A stretch of 64,000 bases of DNA from Aphodoplasma sp045541115. Its GTDB lineage: Bacteria > Bacillota > Clostridia > UBA1381 > UMGS1253. Position 1 is the first letter of the stretch. The number at the start of each line of letters is the position of its first letter. A model generated the notes under the pieces. That model did no database searches and was not told the origin of the DNA. It was given only the letters and a program-made list of their open reading frames with translations. The stretch lies in the NCBI GenBank assembly GCA_045541115.1, contig JAZQIM010000015.1, forward strand, positions 1 through 64,000, given 5' to 3'. Shown here piece after piece: positions 7,316-14,399 of the stretch. A program made the translations under genes and the position numbers.

Positions 7316-8656
7316 TTACATAAACGGAAAACGCATTTTCTTCATTTTCTTCTTGCCCTTCGGCGAAGAAAATTGTTTCATCATTGAGCGCATCTGCTCA
7401 AACTGCTTTAAAAGCGCGTTGACATCCTGAACACGAACGCCTGCTCCATTTGCAATTCTAATTTTTCTGCTCGCATTTATTATCGATGGATTTCTACGCT
7501 CTTTCGGTGTCATCGAATAAATTATTGCCTCGGGCTTTGAAAGCTGCTTATCATCAATTGCAATATCCTTCGGAAGCTTTCCACCAATTCCGGGCATCAT
7601 CGATATTACCTGTTCAAGTGGACCCATCTTCTTTATCTGCTTAAGCTGTTCTAAAAAATCTTCTAAATCAAAGCCGCCGGTTGCCATCTTTTTTTCAAGC
7701 TGTGCAGCCTGCTTTTCATCAAACGCTTCCTGCGCTTTATCGATAAGCGTAAGCACATCGCCCATACCGAGTATTCTCGATGCCATACGGTCAGGATAAA
7801 ACGGTTCTAAATCGCCAAGTTTTTCGCCCATACCGACATATTTAATCGGTTTGCCGGTTACCTGTCTTACAGATAACGCCGCACCGCCACGCGCATCGCC
7901 ATCAAGCTTTGTTAATATTACGCCGTCAATTCCAAGTTGCTCATTAAAGCTTTGCGACACATTGACAGCGTCTTGACCCGTCATCGCATCGACAACAAGC
8001 AAAATTTCATTCGGGCTTACTTGTGATTTTATATCTGAAAGCTCTCCCATGAGCTTTTCATCTATGTGAAGTCGACCTGCTGTATCAATAATAACAGGGT
8101 CGTTTCCATGCTTTTTTGCATGCTCTATTGCCGCTCGTGATATATCAACAGGGCTTTGTGAATCGCCCATAGAAAACACTGCTATATCAAGCTGCGATGC
8201 TACAACTTCTAGCTGCTTTATAGCTGCCGGTCTGTACACGTCGCATGCTACTAAAAGCGGTCTTTTATCAAATTGCTTTTTTATTGAGCCGGCAAGCTTT
8301 GCGCACGTAGTTGTCTTACCTGCGCCCTGCAAACCGACAAGCATGATTACAGTCGGTGCTTTCGAAGAAAATGTTATGCGTGACTGTGTGCCACCCATAA
8401 GCTCTGTGAGCTCTTCATTAACAATTTTTATGATTTGCTGCCCCGGCGTAAGGCTTTCAAGTACTGCGCTGCCGATAGCTTTTTCGCTTACTTTTGCAAT
8501 AAATTCTTTAACTACTTTAAAATTGACATCTGCTTCCAGAAGCGCAAGTTTTACTTCGCGCATTGCCTCTTTAATATCAGCCTCCGATACCTTACCTTTG
8601 CCGCGAAGCTTTTTAAAGACGCCCTGAAGCTTTTCTCCCAAGCTCTCAAATGCCAT
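7316..8656 (-). CDS. ffh: Signal recognition particle protein Ffh
   Basis: GTPase that with SRP RNA delivers nascent membrane and secreted proteins to FtsY. Domains in order: N helical bundle from MAFESLGEKLQGVF, G domain with GLQGAGKTTT (P-loop), DTAGRLH and TKLDGDARGG, then the methionine-rich M domain ending in a basic tail (GKKKMKKMRFPFM) that binds RNA and signal peptide. The frame runs open to 8692, but the ATG at 8656 has GGAG six bases upstream and gives the canonical start, 446 residues. It follows ylxM closely. Confidence 0.98.
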   Translation of the reverse strand: MAFESLGEKLQGVFKKLRGKGKVSEADIKEAMREVKLALLEADVNFKVVKEFIAKVSEKAIGSAVLESLTPGQQIIKIVNEELTELMGGTQSRITFSSKAPTVIMLVGLQGAGKTTTCAKLAGSIKKQFDKRPLLVACDVYRPAAIKQLEVVASQLDIAVFSMGDSQSPVDISRAAIEHAKKHGNDPVIIDTAGRLHIDEKLMGELSDIKSQVSPNEILLVVDAMTGQDAVNVSQSFNEQLGIDGVILTKLDGDARGGAALSVRQVTGKPIKYVGMGEKLGDLEPFYPDRMASRILGMGDVLTLIDKAQEAFDEKQAAQLEKKMATGGFDLEDFLEQLKQIKKMGPLEQVISMMPGIGGKLPKDIAIDDKQLSKPEAIIYSMTPKERRNPSIINASRKIRIANGAGVRVQDVNALLKQFEQMRSMMKQFSSPKGKKKMKKMRFPFM

Positions 8657-8703
8657 AGCGTACTCCGTTTCTGCCCTAATACGAGCAAGCATATACCTCT
8701 ATA

Positions 8704-9060
8704 CTAAACAATACTTTCGATCTGCTTTAAATTATAAGAAATATCAGATAAATATTCCTTTGCGTTGTCGCTAAGCTCCATTGACAAAAGCTTTTTTACA
8801 TAGCCATCTATTATGTCACAATGCGCACTCACACGTGCAAATCGCTTTGCAAGACCAATTTCGCTTTCATAACTCAAAAGCTGTTTTTCACCGCGCTTAA
8901 TGTTATCGCGCACGCCCTGGCGTGTAATACCAAGATGCGACGCAATCTCCGACAACGACAAATCCTGATTATAGTACAAGTCAAGTGCATCGCCCTGCTT
9001 TTGCGTAAGAAGCTGTTTGTAAAAATCCAAAAGCACGCTTATGCTCAAATCCTTGCCCAT
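8704..9060 (-). CDS. ylxM: YlxM family SRP-associated helix-turn-helix protein
   Basis: 118-residue all-helical protein with a sigma-70 region 4-like helix-turn-helix (LSEIASHLGITRQGVRDNIKR, about residues 35-55). In known bacteria YlxM is encoded before ffh and contacts the signal recognition particle; in streptococci it modulates Ffh and FtsY GTPase activity. First gene of its operon here, behind a near-consensus promoter and a palindromic leader at 9086-9111. Confidence 0.93.
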   Translation of the reverse strand: MGKDLSISVLLDFYKQLLTQKQGDALDLYYNQDLSLSEIASHLGITRQGVRDNIKRGEKQLLSYESEIGLAKRFARVSAHCDIIDGYVKKLLSMELSDNAKEYLSDISYNLKQIESIV

Positions 9061-9085
9061 TTCTTACACTTCCTATTTTTTAATC

Positions 9086-9111
9086 AGTGTAAAGTTTATT
9101 CACTTTACACT
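9086..9111. promoter_or_regulatory. Palindromic leader/operator of the ylxM-ffh operon
   Basis: Perfect 10-bp inverted repeat AGTGTAAAGT-TTATTC-ACTTTACACT placed just downstream of the -10 box, so it would form the very 5' end of the transcript or serve as an operator. A related AGTGTAAAAT lies across the -10 itself. Confidence 0.6.
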
Positions 9112-9117
9112 TTACTT

Positions 9118-9146
9118 ATTTTACACTATATATGTAAATAAGTCAA
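9118..9146 (-). promoter_or_regulatory. Promoter of the ylxM-ffh operon
   Basis: Minus-strand TTGACT (9146-9141), 17-base spacer, TAAAAT (9123-9118); a strong housekeeping sigma site. Confidence 0.8.
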
Positions 9147-9210
9147 GCATTTTTTATACTTTTTTAATTTATTTTTTTGATGATAATCTATACACCGATT
9201 TGCAATAAAA

Positions 9211-9232
9211 ATGGCCCCTGTTAAGGAGCCAT
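9211..9232 (-). terminator. Terminator after tspO
   Basis: 9-bp stem ATGGCTCCT/AGGGGCCAT (one G-U pair) with loop TAAC on the minus strand, followed by TTTTTATT. Confidence 0.85.
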
Positions 9233-9248
9233 ATATTTTTATGTTTAG

Positions 9249-9743
9249 TTAATTAAGCATCCAGATCATATAGTTTAAATATGCTGCAAATGACAACCAT
9301 GCTATATACGGTATATACAGCCATCCCGCTACTGCGTTTATGTCGTAAAACTTTACGGCGGTAATGACCACAAGTATAAGTAGTGCAATTAGCCACAGAA
9401 ATGAAAAACCGTAAAGCGAAAATCTAAAAAACCATATGCTCCAAAAAAAATTAAATATAAGTTGTAAGCCATAGAAAACAAAGGCACTTTTTTTAGCGTC
9501 ATCATCGGCATCTGTTTTAGATACAAGATACGCGCTTATACCCATAAGTATATAAAGTATTGTCCACACTACAGGAAACAACCACGATGGCGGTGAAAGC
9601 GGTGGCTTTGCAAAAGATGAATACGCTTCCTGCTGTGTACCACCGAGTAGTGATGACAATATGCCTATCAAAAGCGGTAGTGCAATGCTTATAGCTAACT
9701 TCTTAATGTTCTTAAGATTAAATATATGAAACCCCGACTGCAT
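9249..9743 (-). CDS. tspO: TspO/MBR family tryptophan-rich sensory protein
   Basis: Five-helix membrane protein of the TspO (translocator protein) family, which binds porphyrins and related ligands; its cellular role in Firmicutes is unsettled. The family signature FAKPPLSPPSWLFPVVWTIL is visible near residue 45, and the helices are rich in Trp and Phe (NFFWSIWFFRF). Start chosen at ATG 9743 because AAGGG lies about ten bases upstream; the GTG at 9752 is too close to it. Single-gene unit with its own terminator. Confidence 0.93.
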   Translation of the reverse strand: MQSGFHIFNLKNIKKLAISIALPLLIGILSSLLGGTQQEAYSSFAKPPLSPPSWLFPVVWTILYILMGISAYLVSKTDADDDAKKSAFVFYGLQLIFNFFWSIWFFRFSLYGFSFLWLIALLILVVITAVKFYDINAVAGWLYIPYIAWLSFAAYLNYMIWMLN

Positions 9744-9804
9744 ATAATACACACCCTTCTTAAAACATGTTGTTGTATATTATATGTATCGCATTTTGGT
9801 TTTA

Positions 9805-10266
9805 TTACTTCTTAAGTTCTTTGCGCTTTTCGTTAAGCTCTTTGCGGTTTTCGCGAACAATATCTGCGAGCTTTTGAATTTTTGTTTCAAGACTTGCCAT
9901 TACATCATCGGCATACTGCTTTGTGCCAAGTCTTAACTCACGCGCATTATTTTGTGCTGCTACAACTATTTCATTTGCCTGTGCATATGCCTTTTGTGTG
10001 ATTTCATGGTCGTCAATAAGACTTGCCATTTTCTCCTCAGCATTTTTTATAATCGTTTCAGCCTCTTTGCTCGCCTCATCTAAAATTCTCTGACGCTCTT
10101 CCTTTACCCACTTTGCCTGCTTTAAGTCGCCCGGCAAATTAAGGCGGATTTCCTGTATTAAATCGAGAAGCTCCTCGCGATCAACAAGTGCTCTTCCGGC
10201 AAACGGAATTGCCATCGATTTTTCAACAACATCCTCAAGCATGTCTATAATTTCAAGAACCTCCAT
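9805..10266 (-). CDS. Coiled-coil protein next to coaD (ATP synthase b-subunit-like)
   Basis: 153-residue, highly charged protein predicted to be mostly long helix. The middle stretch (EERQRILDEASKEAETIIKNAEEKMASL) resembles the peripheral-stalk b-subunit of ATP synthases and DivIVA-type coiled coils. No catalytic motif or membrane segment is visible. It overlaps coaD by one base (stop and start share a base), so it is co-translated with it; proteins of this type are a frequent coaD neighbour in Clostridia, though their role is unknown. Automated labels such as V-ATPase subunit would rest only on coiled-coil similarity. Confidence 0.75.
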   Translation of the reverse strand: MEVLEIIDMLEDVVEKSMAIPFAGRALVDREELLDLIQEIRLNLPGDLKQAKWVKEERQRILDEASKEAETIIKNAEEKMASLIDDHEITQKAYAQANEIVVAAQNNARELRLGTKQYADDVMASLETKIQKLADIVRENRKELNEKRKELKK

Positions 10267-10769
10267 TATTCGTGCCCTCCGTTCTTTATTTTTTCATATA
10301 CTTCTTTTATTATATCACACGGTACAAATTCGTCAATACATCCGCCAAATTTCGCTACTTCTTTTACTATACTTGAGCTGATGTATGAATACTTCGAGTC
10401 AGTCATCATAAAAAATGTCTCAACATCAGGATTAAGCGATTTATTCAAAAGCGCCATCTGAAATTCATACTCAAAGTCTGATACCGTTCTGAGCCCTTTA
10501 ATAATAACAGCAGAATCAAAACGCTTCATAAAATCTACAAGCAAGCCTGAAAATGCATACGTTTCAACATTATCTATATCTGCTGTAACCTTTTTAATCA
10601 TATTCACGCGCTGCTCTGATGTGAAAATTGGCTTTTTCGCTCCGTTATCGAGTACGCCAACTATTACTTTGTCAAACACAGCCGCACTTCGCTTTATAAT
10701 ATCAAGATGTCCATTTGTAACCGGGTCAAAGCTACCCGGATATACTGCAATTTTCATTTCTTTTTTCAT
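10266..10769 (-). CDS. coaD: Phosphopantetheine adenylyltransferase CoaD
   Basis: Transfers AMP from ATP to 4'-phosphopantetheine, the penultimate step of coenzyme A synthesis. The nucleotidyltransferase motif VYPGSFDPVTNGHLDI and the second motif SYISSSIVKEVAKFGG are intact; length (167) is normal. The reading frame starts MKKEMKIAVYPG; ATG 10769 and ATG 10757 are both possible and neither has a strong ribosome site. It lies 15 bases downstream of rsmD, the usual partner. Confidence 0.96.
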   Translation of the reverse strand: MKKEMKIAVYPGSFDPVTNGHLDIIKRSAAVFDKVIVGVLDNGAKKPIFTSEQRVNMIKKVTADIDNVETYAFSGLLVDFMKRFDSAVIIKGLRTVSDFEYEFQMALLNKSLNPDVETFFMMTDSKYSYISSSIVKEVAKFGGCIDEFVPCDIIKEVYEKIKNGGHE

Positions 10770-10784
10770 TATTGCTACATCTGC

Positions 10785-11333
10785 CTATTCGGATTTTTTT
10801 GCTTTGTATATAAGAATATGGGTTCTTCCATATTTCTTTTCCTTTAAAAGCTCAAGCATATCAATTTTGCCGGGTATCTCCGTATCATCGCACTCGGCAA
10901 CTACTATTCCGCAATCAAGAAGTACATCGCTCTCTGCAATCTTTTCAAGAGCTCTCTTTAGCAGTCCCGTATTATACGGCGGGTCTAAAAATATTATATC
11001 GAACTTCTTGCCGGCTTTTTGTAAATAATCTATGCTGTCACCTATTTCAACCTTGCATTTGTCCTCAAAATCAGCCTTTAAAAGATTTTTTCTTGCAAGC
11101 CAGGATGATTTTTCAGACAGCTCACATAATACTGCACTTCGTGCGCCGCGGCTTATCGCCTCAATAGAAAACGCTCCTGTTCCGGCAAACATGTCGAGCA
11201 CATCTGCATCAGTAACATAAGGCGATATTATGTTAAAAATATTTTCTCTCACCCTGTCAGTCGTAGGTCTTATAGAATCGCCTTCAAAATCAAAAAGCTT
11301 AAGCCCACGCCTTACTCCTGCAATTATTCTCAA
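10785..11333 (-). CDS. rsmD: 16S rRNA (guanine-966-N2)-methyltransferase RsmD
   Basis: AdoMet-dependent methylase of G966 in 16S rRNA. AdoMet motif I is DMFAGTGAFSIEAISRGA (around residue 47) and the catalytic motif is FLDPPYN. The protein starts MRIIAGVRRGLKL, typical of the family, at 182 residues. First gene of the rsmD-coaD-coiled-coil unit, with GAGGTGAT upstream of the start. Confidence 0.95.
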   Translation of the reverse strand: MRIIAGVRRGLKLFDFEGDSIRPTTDRVRENIFNIISPYVTDADVLDMFAGTGAFSIEAISRGARSAVLCELSEKSSWLARKNLLKADFEDKCKVEIGDSIDYLQKAGKKFDIIFLDPPYNTGLLKRALEKIAESDVLLDCGIVVAECDDTEIPGKIDMLELLKEKKYGRTHILIYKAKKSE

Positions 11334-11354
11334 GGCATATCACCTCTTATATTA

Positions 11355-11382
11355 TTTTTACATACATTATATGAAAAGTCAA
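11355..11382 (-). promoter_or_regulatory. Promoter of rsmD-coaD unit
   Basis: Minus-strand TTGACT (11382-11377), 16-base spacer, TAAAAA (11360-11355), a short distance before rsmD. Confidence 0.55.
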
Positions 11383-11466
11383 GCAAAGTTTATCTTTTTT
11401 AATACAAATTTTAATAATTTTTTTGTTAAATCGAGCAAATTATACAAAATCCGCACAAAAGCTTTT

Positions 11467-12315
11467 TTACTTTTTCTCAATCACACATACAACCATTTTA
11501 ACAAGCATTTCCCTAATAAGCGGCAACCTGCAAATGTACTTAAATACGCCTCTTAAAGGCTCGTGGCTATAATATACAGGCGTAATCTGCATTTTGTTTA
11601 AAATTTTCTCAAACCTTTTAATAGTCATGTGATTTATATATGAAAAATACTCGCTCCCATCTTCGTGCGATGAAATTCTAAAACCAATTCTCTCATCACC
11701 GTCAGGGCATGTCTTTGCAAGCTTTTTATATGCATCTATAAGCGTTTTTTCGCTAAAGAAAAGATGAACCCACGGAATATATATTAAATCACTTAAATGA
11801 GCTCCGAACGGATGATGATACGGAGGGAAATTAACGTATAGTCTGCCGCCTTTTTTGAGCACGCGAAGGCACTCAGCTATAACAGCCTCCGGTTCGTCGA
11901 CATGCTCCATCGCATCGTTCATTATCATTGTGTCAATGCTGTCATCATCAAACGGAAGCTTTGATGCATCGGCACAGACAAACTCAAACTTATCATCTAA
12001 ACCAAGCGTAGATGCGAGCTCATTTGCCTCATTTTCATATTTGCCTAAAATTTCTACGCCGTACACCTTTTTCGCACCGTTTTTTGCATAATAAAGAGAT
12101 TTACCTGCAGCACCGCATCCAATGTCGGCAATAACTTTATCGCAAAACATTTCGTCCGTCGTGTAGTTTTTAAGGTAAAATTTTATCGTATCAGCGCCTT
12201 TTTCATACTGCCACATCGCATAAGATTTTACTCCTTCTCGCTGCAGATTAAACGGATGCACAGGCGCTTTAAAAAGCTTGTTTATAAACAAAAGTGTCTT
12301 TGTCGAAATGCTCAT
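11467..12315 (-). CDS. Class I SAM-dependent methyltransferase
   Basis: 282-residue methyltransferase of the Methyltransf_11 type. Motif I is IADIGCGAAGKSLYYAKNGA, the acidic ribose-binding residue is in VYGVEI, and NDAMEHVDEPEAVIAECLRVLKKGGRLYV covers motifs IV-V. The C-terminal third contains aromatic, partly hydrophobic sequence (FGAHLSDLIYIPWVHLFF), suggesting a lipid or glycan substrate, but the substrate cannot be read from sequence. Ribosome site GGGGAG precedes the ATG. It has its own consensus promoter and stands alone. Confidence 0.85.
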   Translation of the reverse strand: MSISTKTLLFINKLFKAPVHPFNLQREGVKSYAMWQYEKGADTIKFYLKNYTTDEMFCDKVIADIGCGAAGKSLYYAKNGAKKVYGVEILGKYENEANELASTLGLDDKFEFVCADASKLPFDDDSIDTMIMNDAMEHVDEPEAVIAECLRVLKKGGRLYVNFPPYHHPFGAHLSDLIYIPWVHLFFSEKTLIDAYKKLAKTCPDGDERIGFRISSHEDGSEYFSYINHMTIKRFEKILNKMQITPVYYSHEPLRGVFKYICRLPLIREMLVKMVVCVIEKK

Positions 12316-12352
12316 TTATTTCTCCCCAATCAATGATTTATCTATATAATAA

Positions 12353-12381
12353 ATTTTATCGTAATATATCCTCTTTGTCAA
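12353..12381 (-). promoter_or_regulatory. Promoter of the methyltransferase gene
   Basis: Minus-strand TTGACA (12381-12376), 17-base spacer, TAAAAT (12358-12353). Confidence 0.75.
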
Positions 12382-12407
12382 TCTCTACGGTATATTTTTA
12401 GCCGTAC

Positions 12408-12444
12408 AAAAAAATAAAAAGCAGCGCCAAAAAAACGCTGCTTT
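12408..12444 (-). terminator. Terminator of the 6S RNA
   Basis: 9-bp stem AAAGCAGCG/CGCTGCTTT with loop TTTTTTTGG on the minus strand, followed by TTATTTTTTT. Confidence 0.9.
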
Positions 12445-12646
12445 ACTCTTAAAAAATTCCCCGCAATGCCGTATAATATGCCTTTATATTACCTGCCTAA
12501 GCAGGTGGGCAACAGCCTTTGTGTTTCGCGCTTCCTTCTTCCATATAGGGAGGCCTGCAATCCGCACAAAGAGCACGAATCCCATAAATAGTGTGTTGGT
12601 AAAATAAACGGCATCATAACGCACACCGCAGGGGTAATGATTACAC
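12408..12646 (-). ncRNA. ssrS: 6S RNA (SsrS), regulator of housekeeping RNA polymerase
   Basis: A stand-alone transcription unit of about 240 bases with consensus promoter and terminator but no credible coding frame. The 5' segment CCCCTGCGGTGTGCG...GATGCCGT pairs with the 3' segment ACGGCATTGCGGGG to make the closing stem. A CTTTGTG/CACAAAG helix forms the base of the terminal stem, and a small CACCTGC-TTAG-GCAGGT hairpin lies on the 3' side, giving the stem-bubble-stem shape by which 6S RNA mimics an open promoter. The mature ends would lie roughly at 12646 and just before the terminator. Identification rests on fold and recalled consensus, not on a covariance search. Confidence 0.78.
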
Positions 12647-12650
12647 TGTT

Positions 12651-12679
12651 ATAATAACATATTCTACACAAAATTGCAA
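12651..12679 (-). promoter_or_regulatory. Promoter of the 6S RNA
   Basis: Minus-strand TTGCAA (12679-12674), 17-base spacer, TATTAT (12656-12651); expected start around 12644-12647. Confidence 0.75.
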
Positions 12680-12718
12680 TACTCTATGCGTATTATTATA
12701 CTATTTTCAATATACAAA

Positions 12719-12985
12719 TTATTCCTCTATGTCCTCTAAACGATTCTCAAACTCCTCAAATACAGCCATAAGCTCTTCTTCGTCCTCAATTACAGATAGA
12801 ACTTCATCGCCATTTTCATCTTCTTCGAGTCTGAAAATTGAAACCTCATCGTTCTCTTCGCCCTCTATAACTTCTAAAAGAACAATATATACTCTATCCT
12901 CGTATTCAAGAGTATCTAGATGTTCAAATTTTACCGGATTATTTTCCTCATCATATAAAACAACAATATTGTTTTCTTCGCTCAT
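12719..12985 (-). CDS. DUF1292 family protein (YrzB-like)
   Basis: 88-residue, very acidic cytosolic protein. It shows the DUF1292 pattern: a short beta hairpin (NIVVLYDEENNPVKFEHLDTLEYEDRVYIVL) followed by an acidic helix that ends MAVFEEFENRL. Function unknown. In many Firmicutes this family is encoded with yrvK/ruvX and alaS; here it stands alone with its own promoter and an AAAAGGAG ribosome site. It lies directly upstream of the 6S RNA gene but is separated from it by that gene's own promoter. Confidence 0.88.
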   Translation of the reverse strand: MSEENNIVVLYDEENNPVKFEHLDTLEYEDRVYIVLLEVIEGEENDEVSIFRLEEDENGDEVLSVIEDEEELMAVFEEFENRLEDIEE

Positions 12986-13020
12986 GTCAATATCTCCTTT
13001 TAAATATTATTTGTATCTAT

Positions 13021-13049
13021 ATTTTATACTATGACAGCTTTTGTGTCAA
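13021..13049 (-). promoter_or_regulatory. Promoter of the DUF1292 gene
   Basis: Minus-strand TTGACA (13049-13044), 17-base spacer, TAAAAT (13026-13021). Confidence 0.75.
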
Positions 13050-13067
13050 TCATATTTATTATAAAAC

Positions 13068-13098
13068 AATCGTCCGCATTTAATTTATGCAGACGATT
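13068..13098 (-). terminator. Terminator after the YneA-like gene
   Basis: 12-bp stem with one mismatch (13068-13079 with 13087-13098) followed by TGTTTTAT on the minus strand. Confidence 0.7.
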
Positions 13099-13105
13099 AT
13101 TTCTT

Positions 13106-13414
13106 TTAATCGAGTGGCACTTCTATTGCTTGACCAACGACTAAATCAGCGCTTTTTAAATTATTCATCTTCTTTATTCTGTATACCGTATTTCTTATGT
13201 CATCTTCGCAGTCGCAATATGTATTTGCAATTTCCCACAATGTATCGCCCGCTCCAACATACACAGTTTGTGTTTTGTGCTCTGCATCTGCATTCGTCTT
13301 TGACGGACTTATAAACGCAAACATAAGCAAACTTGAAATCGAAACTGCTAATATCATAAAAATTGTAAAGCGCACGCGATTTTTTATAACTGTTCTTTTC
13401 TTCATTTTATACAT
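13106..13414 (-). CDS. yneA: Membrane-anchored LysM protein, YneA-like SOS cell-division inhibitor
   Basis: 102-residue protein with a basic N-terminus, one membrane segment (FTIFMILAVSISSLLMFAFI, residues about 16-35) and a single LysM domain (TVYVGAGDTLWEIANTY ... VVGQAIEVPL). This is the architecture of Bacillus YneA, which blocks division during the SOS response. The assignment is strengthened by its promoter: a consensus -35/-10 pair whose spacer is a LexA box, with two more boxes nearby. In Bacillus yneA is divergent from lexA; here lexA lies about 31 kb away. GAGGTGA precedes the ATG at 13414. An ordinary LysM wall-binding protein is the alternative if the SOS control is not confirmed. 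Confidence 0.75.
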   Translation of the reverse strand: MYKMKKRTVIKNRVRFTIFMILAVSISSLLMFAFISPSKTNADAEHKTQTVYVGAGDTLWEIANTYCDCEDDIRNTVYRIKKMNNLKSADLVVGQAIEVPLD

Positions 13415-13437
13415 AATTTATCACCTCAAAAACATTA

Positions 13438-13510
13438 TAGAACTTTTGTTCTATTTAGATTATAACAGAACATTGGTTCGTTGTCAATAGAAAAAACGAA
13501 AATTTGTTCT
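13438..13510 (-). promoter_or_regulatory. SOS promoter of the YneA-like gene with three LexA boxes
   Basis: Minus-strand TTGACA (13487-13482), 17-base spacer, TATAAT (13464-13459), a full consensus promoter. The spacer contains CGAAC-CAAT-GTTCT (13467-13480), matching the Bacillus LexA box CGAAC-N4-GTTCG. A second perfect palindrome TAGAAC-TTTT-GTTCTA (13438-13453) lies over the transcript start, and a third with one mismatch (AGAAC-AAAT-TTTCG, 13497-13510) lies upstream of the -35. Box centres are 28 and 30 bases apart, about three helical turns. Confidence 0.85.
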
Positions 13511-13544
13511 ATTATTTTTTTGAAAAATTTTTGTGATATTTTTA

Positions 13545-13573
13545 TTGACAACTTTTTTGATATATTATATACT
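13545..13573 (+). promoter_or_regulatory. Promoter of thiT
   Basis: TTGACA (13545-13550), 17-base spacer, TATACT (13568-13573), immediately before the TPP riboswitch. Confidence 0.8.
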
Positions 13574-13590
13574 TAATACGCAAAATAAAT

Positions 13591-13682
13591 ATAGGGGAGC
13601 TTGCAAATAGCAGGCTGAGAGTAAACGTGTTTTCGTTTTAACCCACATAACCTGTACGGATAATGCCGGCGTAGGGAACATA
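13591..13682 (+). promoter_or_regulatory. TPP (thiamine pyrophosphate) riboswitch
   Basis: THI element with both conserved cores: GGGGAGC...GGCTGAGAG binding the pyrimidine end and AACCTGTACGGATAATGCCGGCGTAGGGAA binding the pyrophosphate. It sits between the thiT promoter and a terminator, so thiamine pyrophosphate should shut off thiT. Confidence 0.95.
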
Positions 13683-13691
13683 CAAAGCTTT

Positions 13692-13726
13692 TGACCGTTT
13701 CTCGCCTTGGTGAGAGCGGCTTTTTT
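13692..13726 (+). terminator. Riboswitch-controlled terminator upstream of thiT
   Basis: Hairpin CCGTTTCTC...GTGAGAGCGG followed by CTTTTTTATTTT; the expression platform of the TPP riboswitch. Confidence 0.8.
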
Positions 13727-13797
13727 ATTTTGATTGCTTGTATTTTATCTTCTGATGGTATATCCGGGCAATAAAATAAAAGAAAGGAGACAAAAAA

Positions 13798-14361
13798 ATG
13801 AGAAACAACAGCAAAAAAATCACAACAAGTGCACTCATGATTGCACTGGCAACTGTGCTTGCATGGGTGTCGAAAATCATTCCGGCGCCATGGCTTCAGG
13901 GCGGCTCAATCACTCTTGCGAGCATGGTACCCATTATCATTGTATCTTTAATACACGGATATAGATGGGGACTCATCTCGTCATTTGCTTACTCAATAAT
14001 CCAGATGATGACCGGATTTTATCCCCCGCCGACCCAAACACTTTTTTACTTTATATTAGTTGTTTTGTTAGACTATATACTTGCATTCGGCGTTCTTGGC
14101 ATCGCATCACTGTTTTATTCTTTGCTTGGTAAAAAAATGTGGGCTATTCCGGTTTGCGGCGCAATCGTAACATTTTTACGATACATATGCCACATACTCT
14201 CGGGAATTCTTATATGGGGCGTATATGCTTCTGGCGGACAAAGCGTTTTTTCATATTCTGTTATATACAACGGAACGTATATGATACCGGAAATTATTAT
14301 AACGACTGTTGTTCTCGCCTTGCTTAGTGGATTTATCAAAAAAACAATCAAAAACAAATAA
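13798..14361 (+). CDS. thiT: Thiamine ECF transporter S-component ThiT
   Basis: 187-residue, six-helix membrane protein that captures thiamine and works with the shared ECF module (EcfA, EcfA', EcfT), which is not encoded in this window. The N-terminal helix (TTSALMIALATVLAWVSKI), the aromatic MTGFYPPPTQTLFYF segment and the sequence WGVYASGGQSVFSYSVIYNGTY belong to the YuaJ/ThiT family. AAAGGAG precedes the ATG. Controlled by the TPP riboswitch directly upstream. Confidence 0.95.
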   Translation: MRNNSKKITTSALMIALATVLAWVSKIIPAPWLQGGSITLASMVPIIIVSLIHGYRWGLISSFAYSIIQMMTGFYPPPTQTLFYFILVVLLDYILAFGVLGIASLFYSLLGKKMWAIPVCGAIVTFLRYICHILSGILIWGVYASGGQSVFSYSVIYNGTYMIPEIIITTVVLALLSGFIKKTIKNK

Positions 14362-14366
14362 AAAAC

Positions 14367-14399
14367 GGGCAGTTTCTAAGGAAACTGCCCTACTTTTTT
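14367..14399. terminator. Bidirectional terminator between thiT and pyrD
   Basis: Perfect 10-bp stem GGGCAGTTTC-TAAG-GAAACTGCCC, followed by TACTTTTTTA on plus and by GTTTTTTATTT on minus. Confidence 0.9.

Noticed and set aside
12489..12671. Open frame of 60 codons across the 6S RNA region on the minus strand
   Set aside because: It overlaps promoter and structured RNA, has no ribosome site, and the base pairing of the region explains the sequence better.
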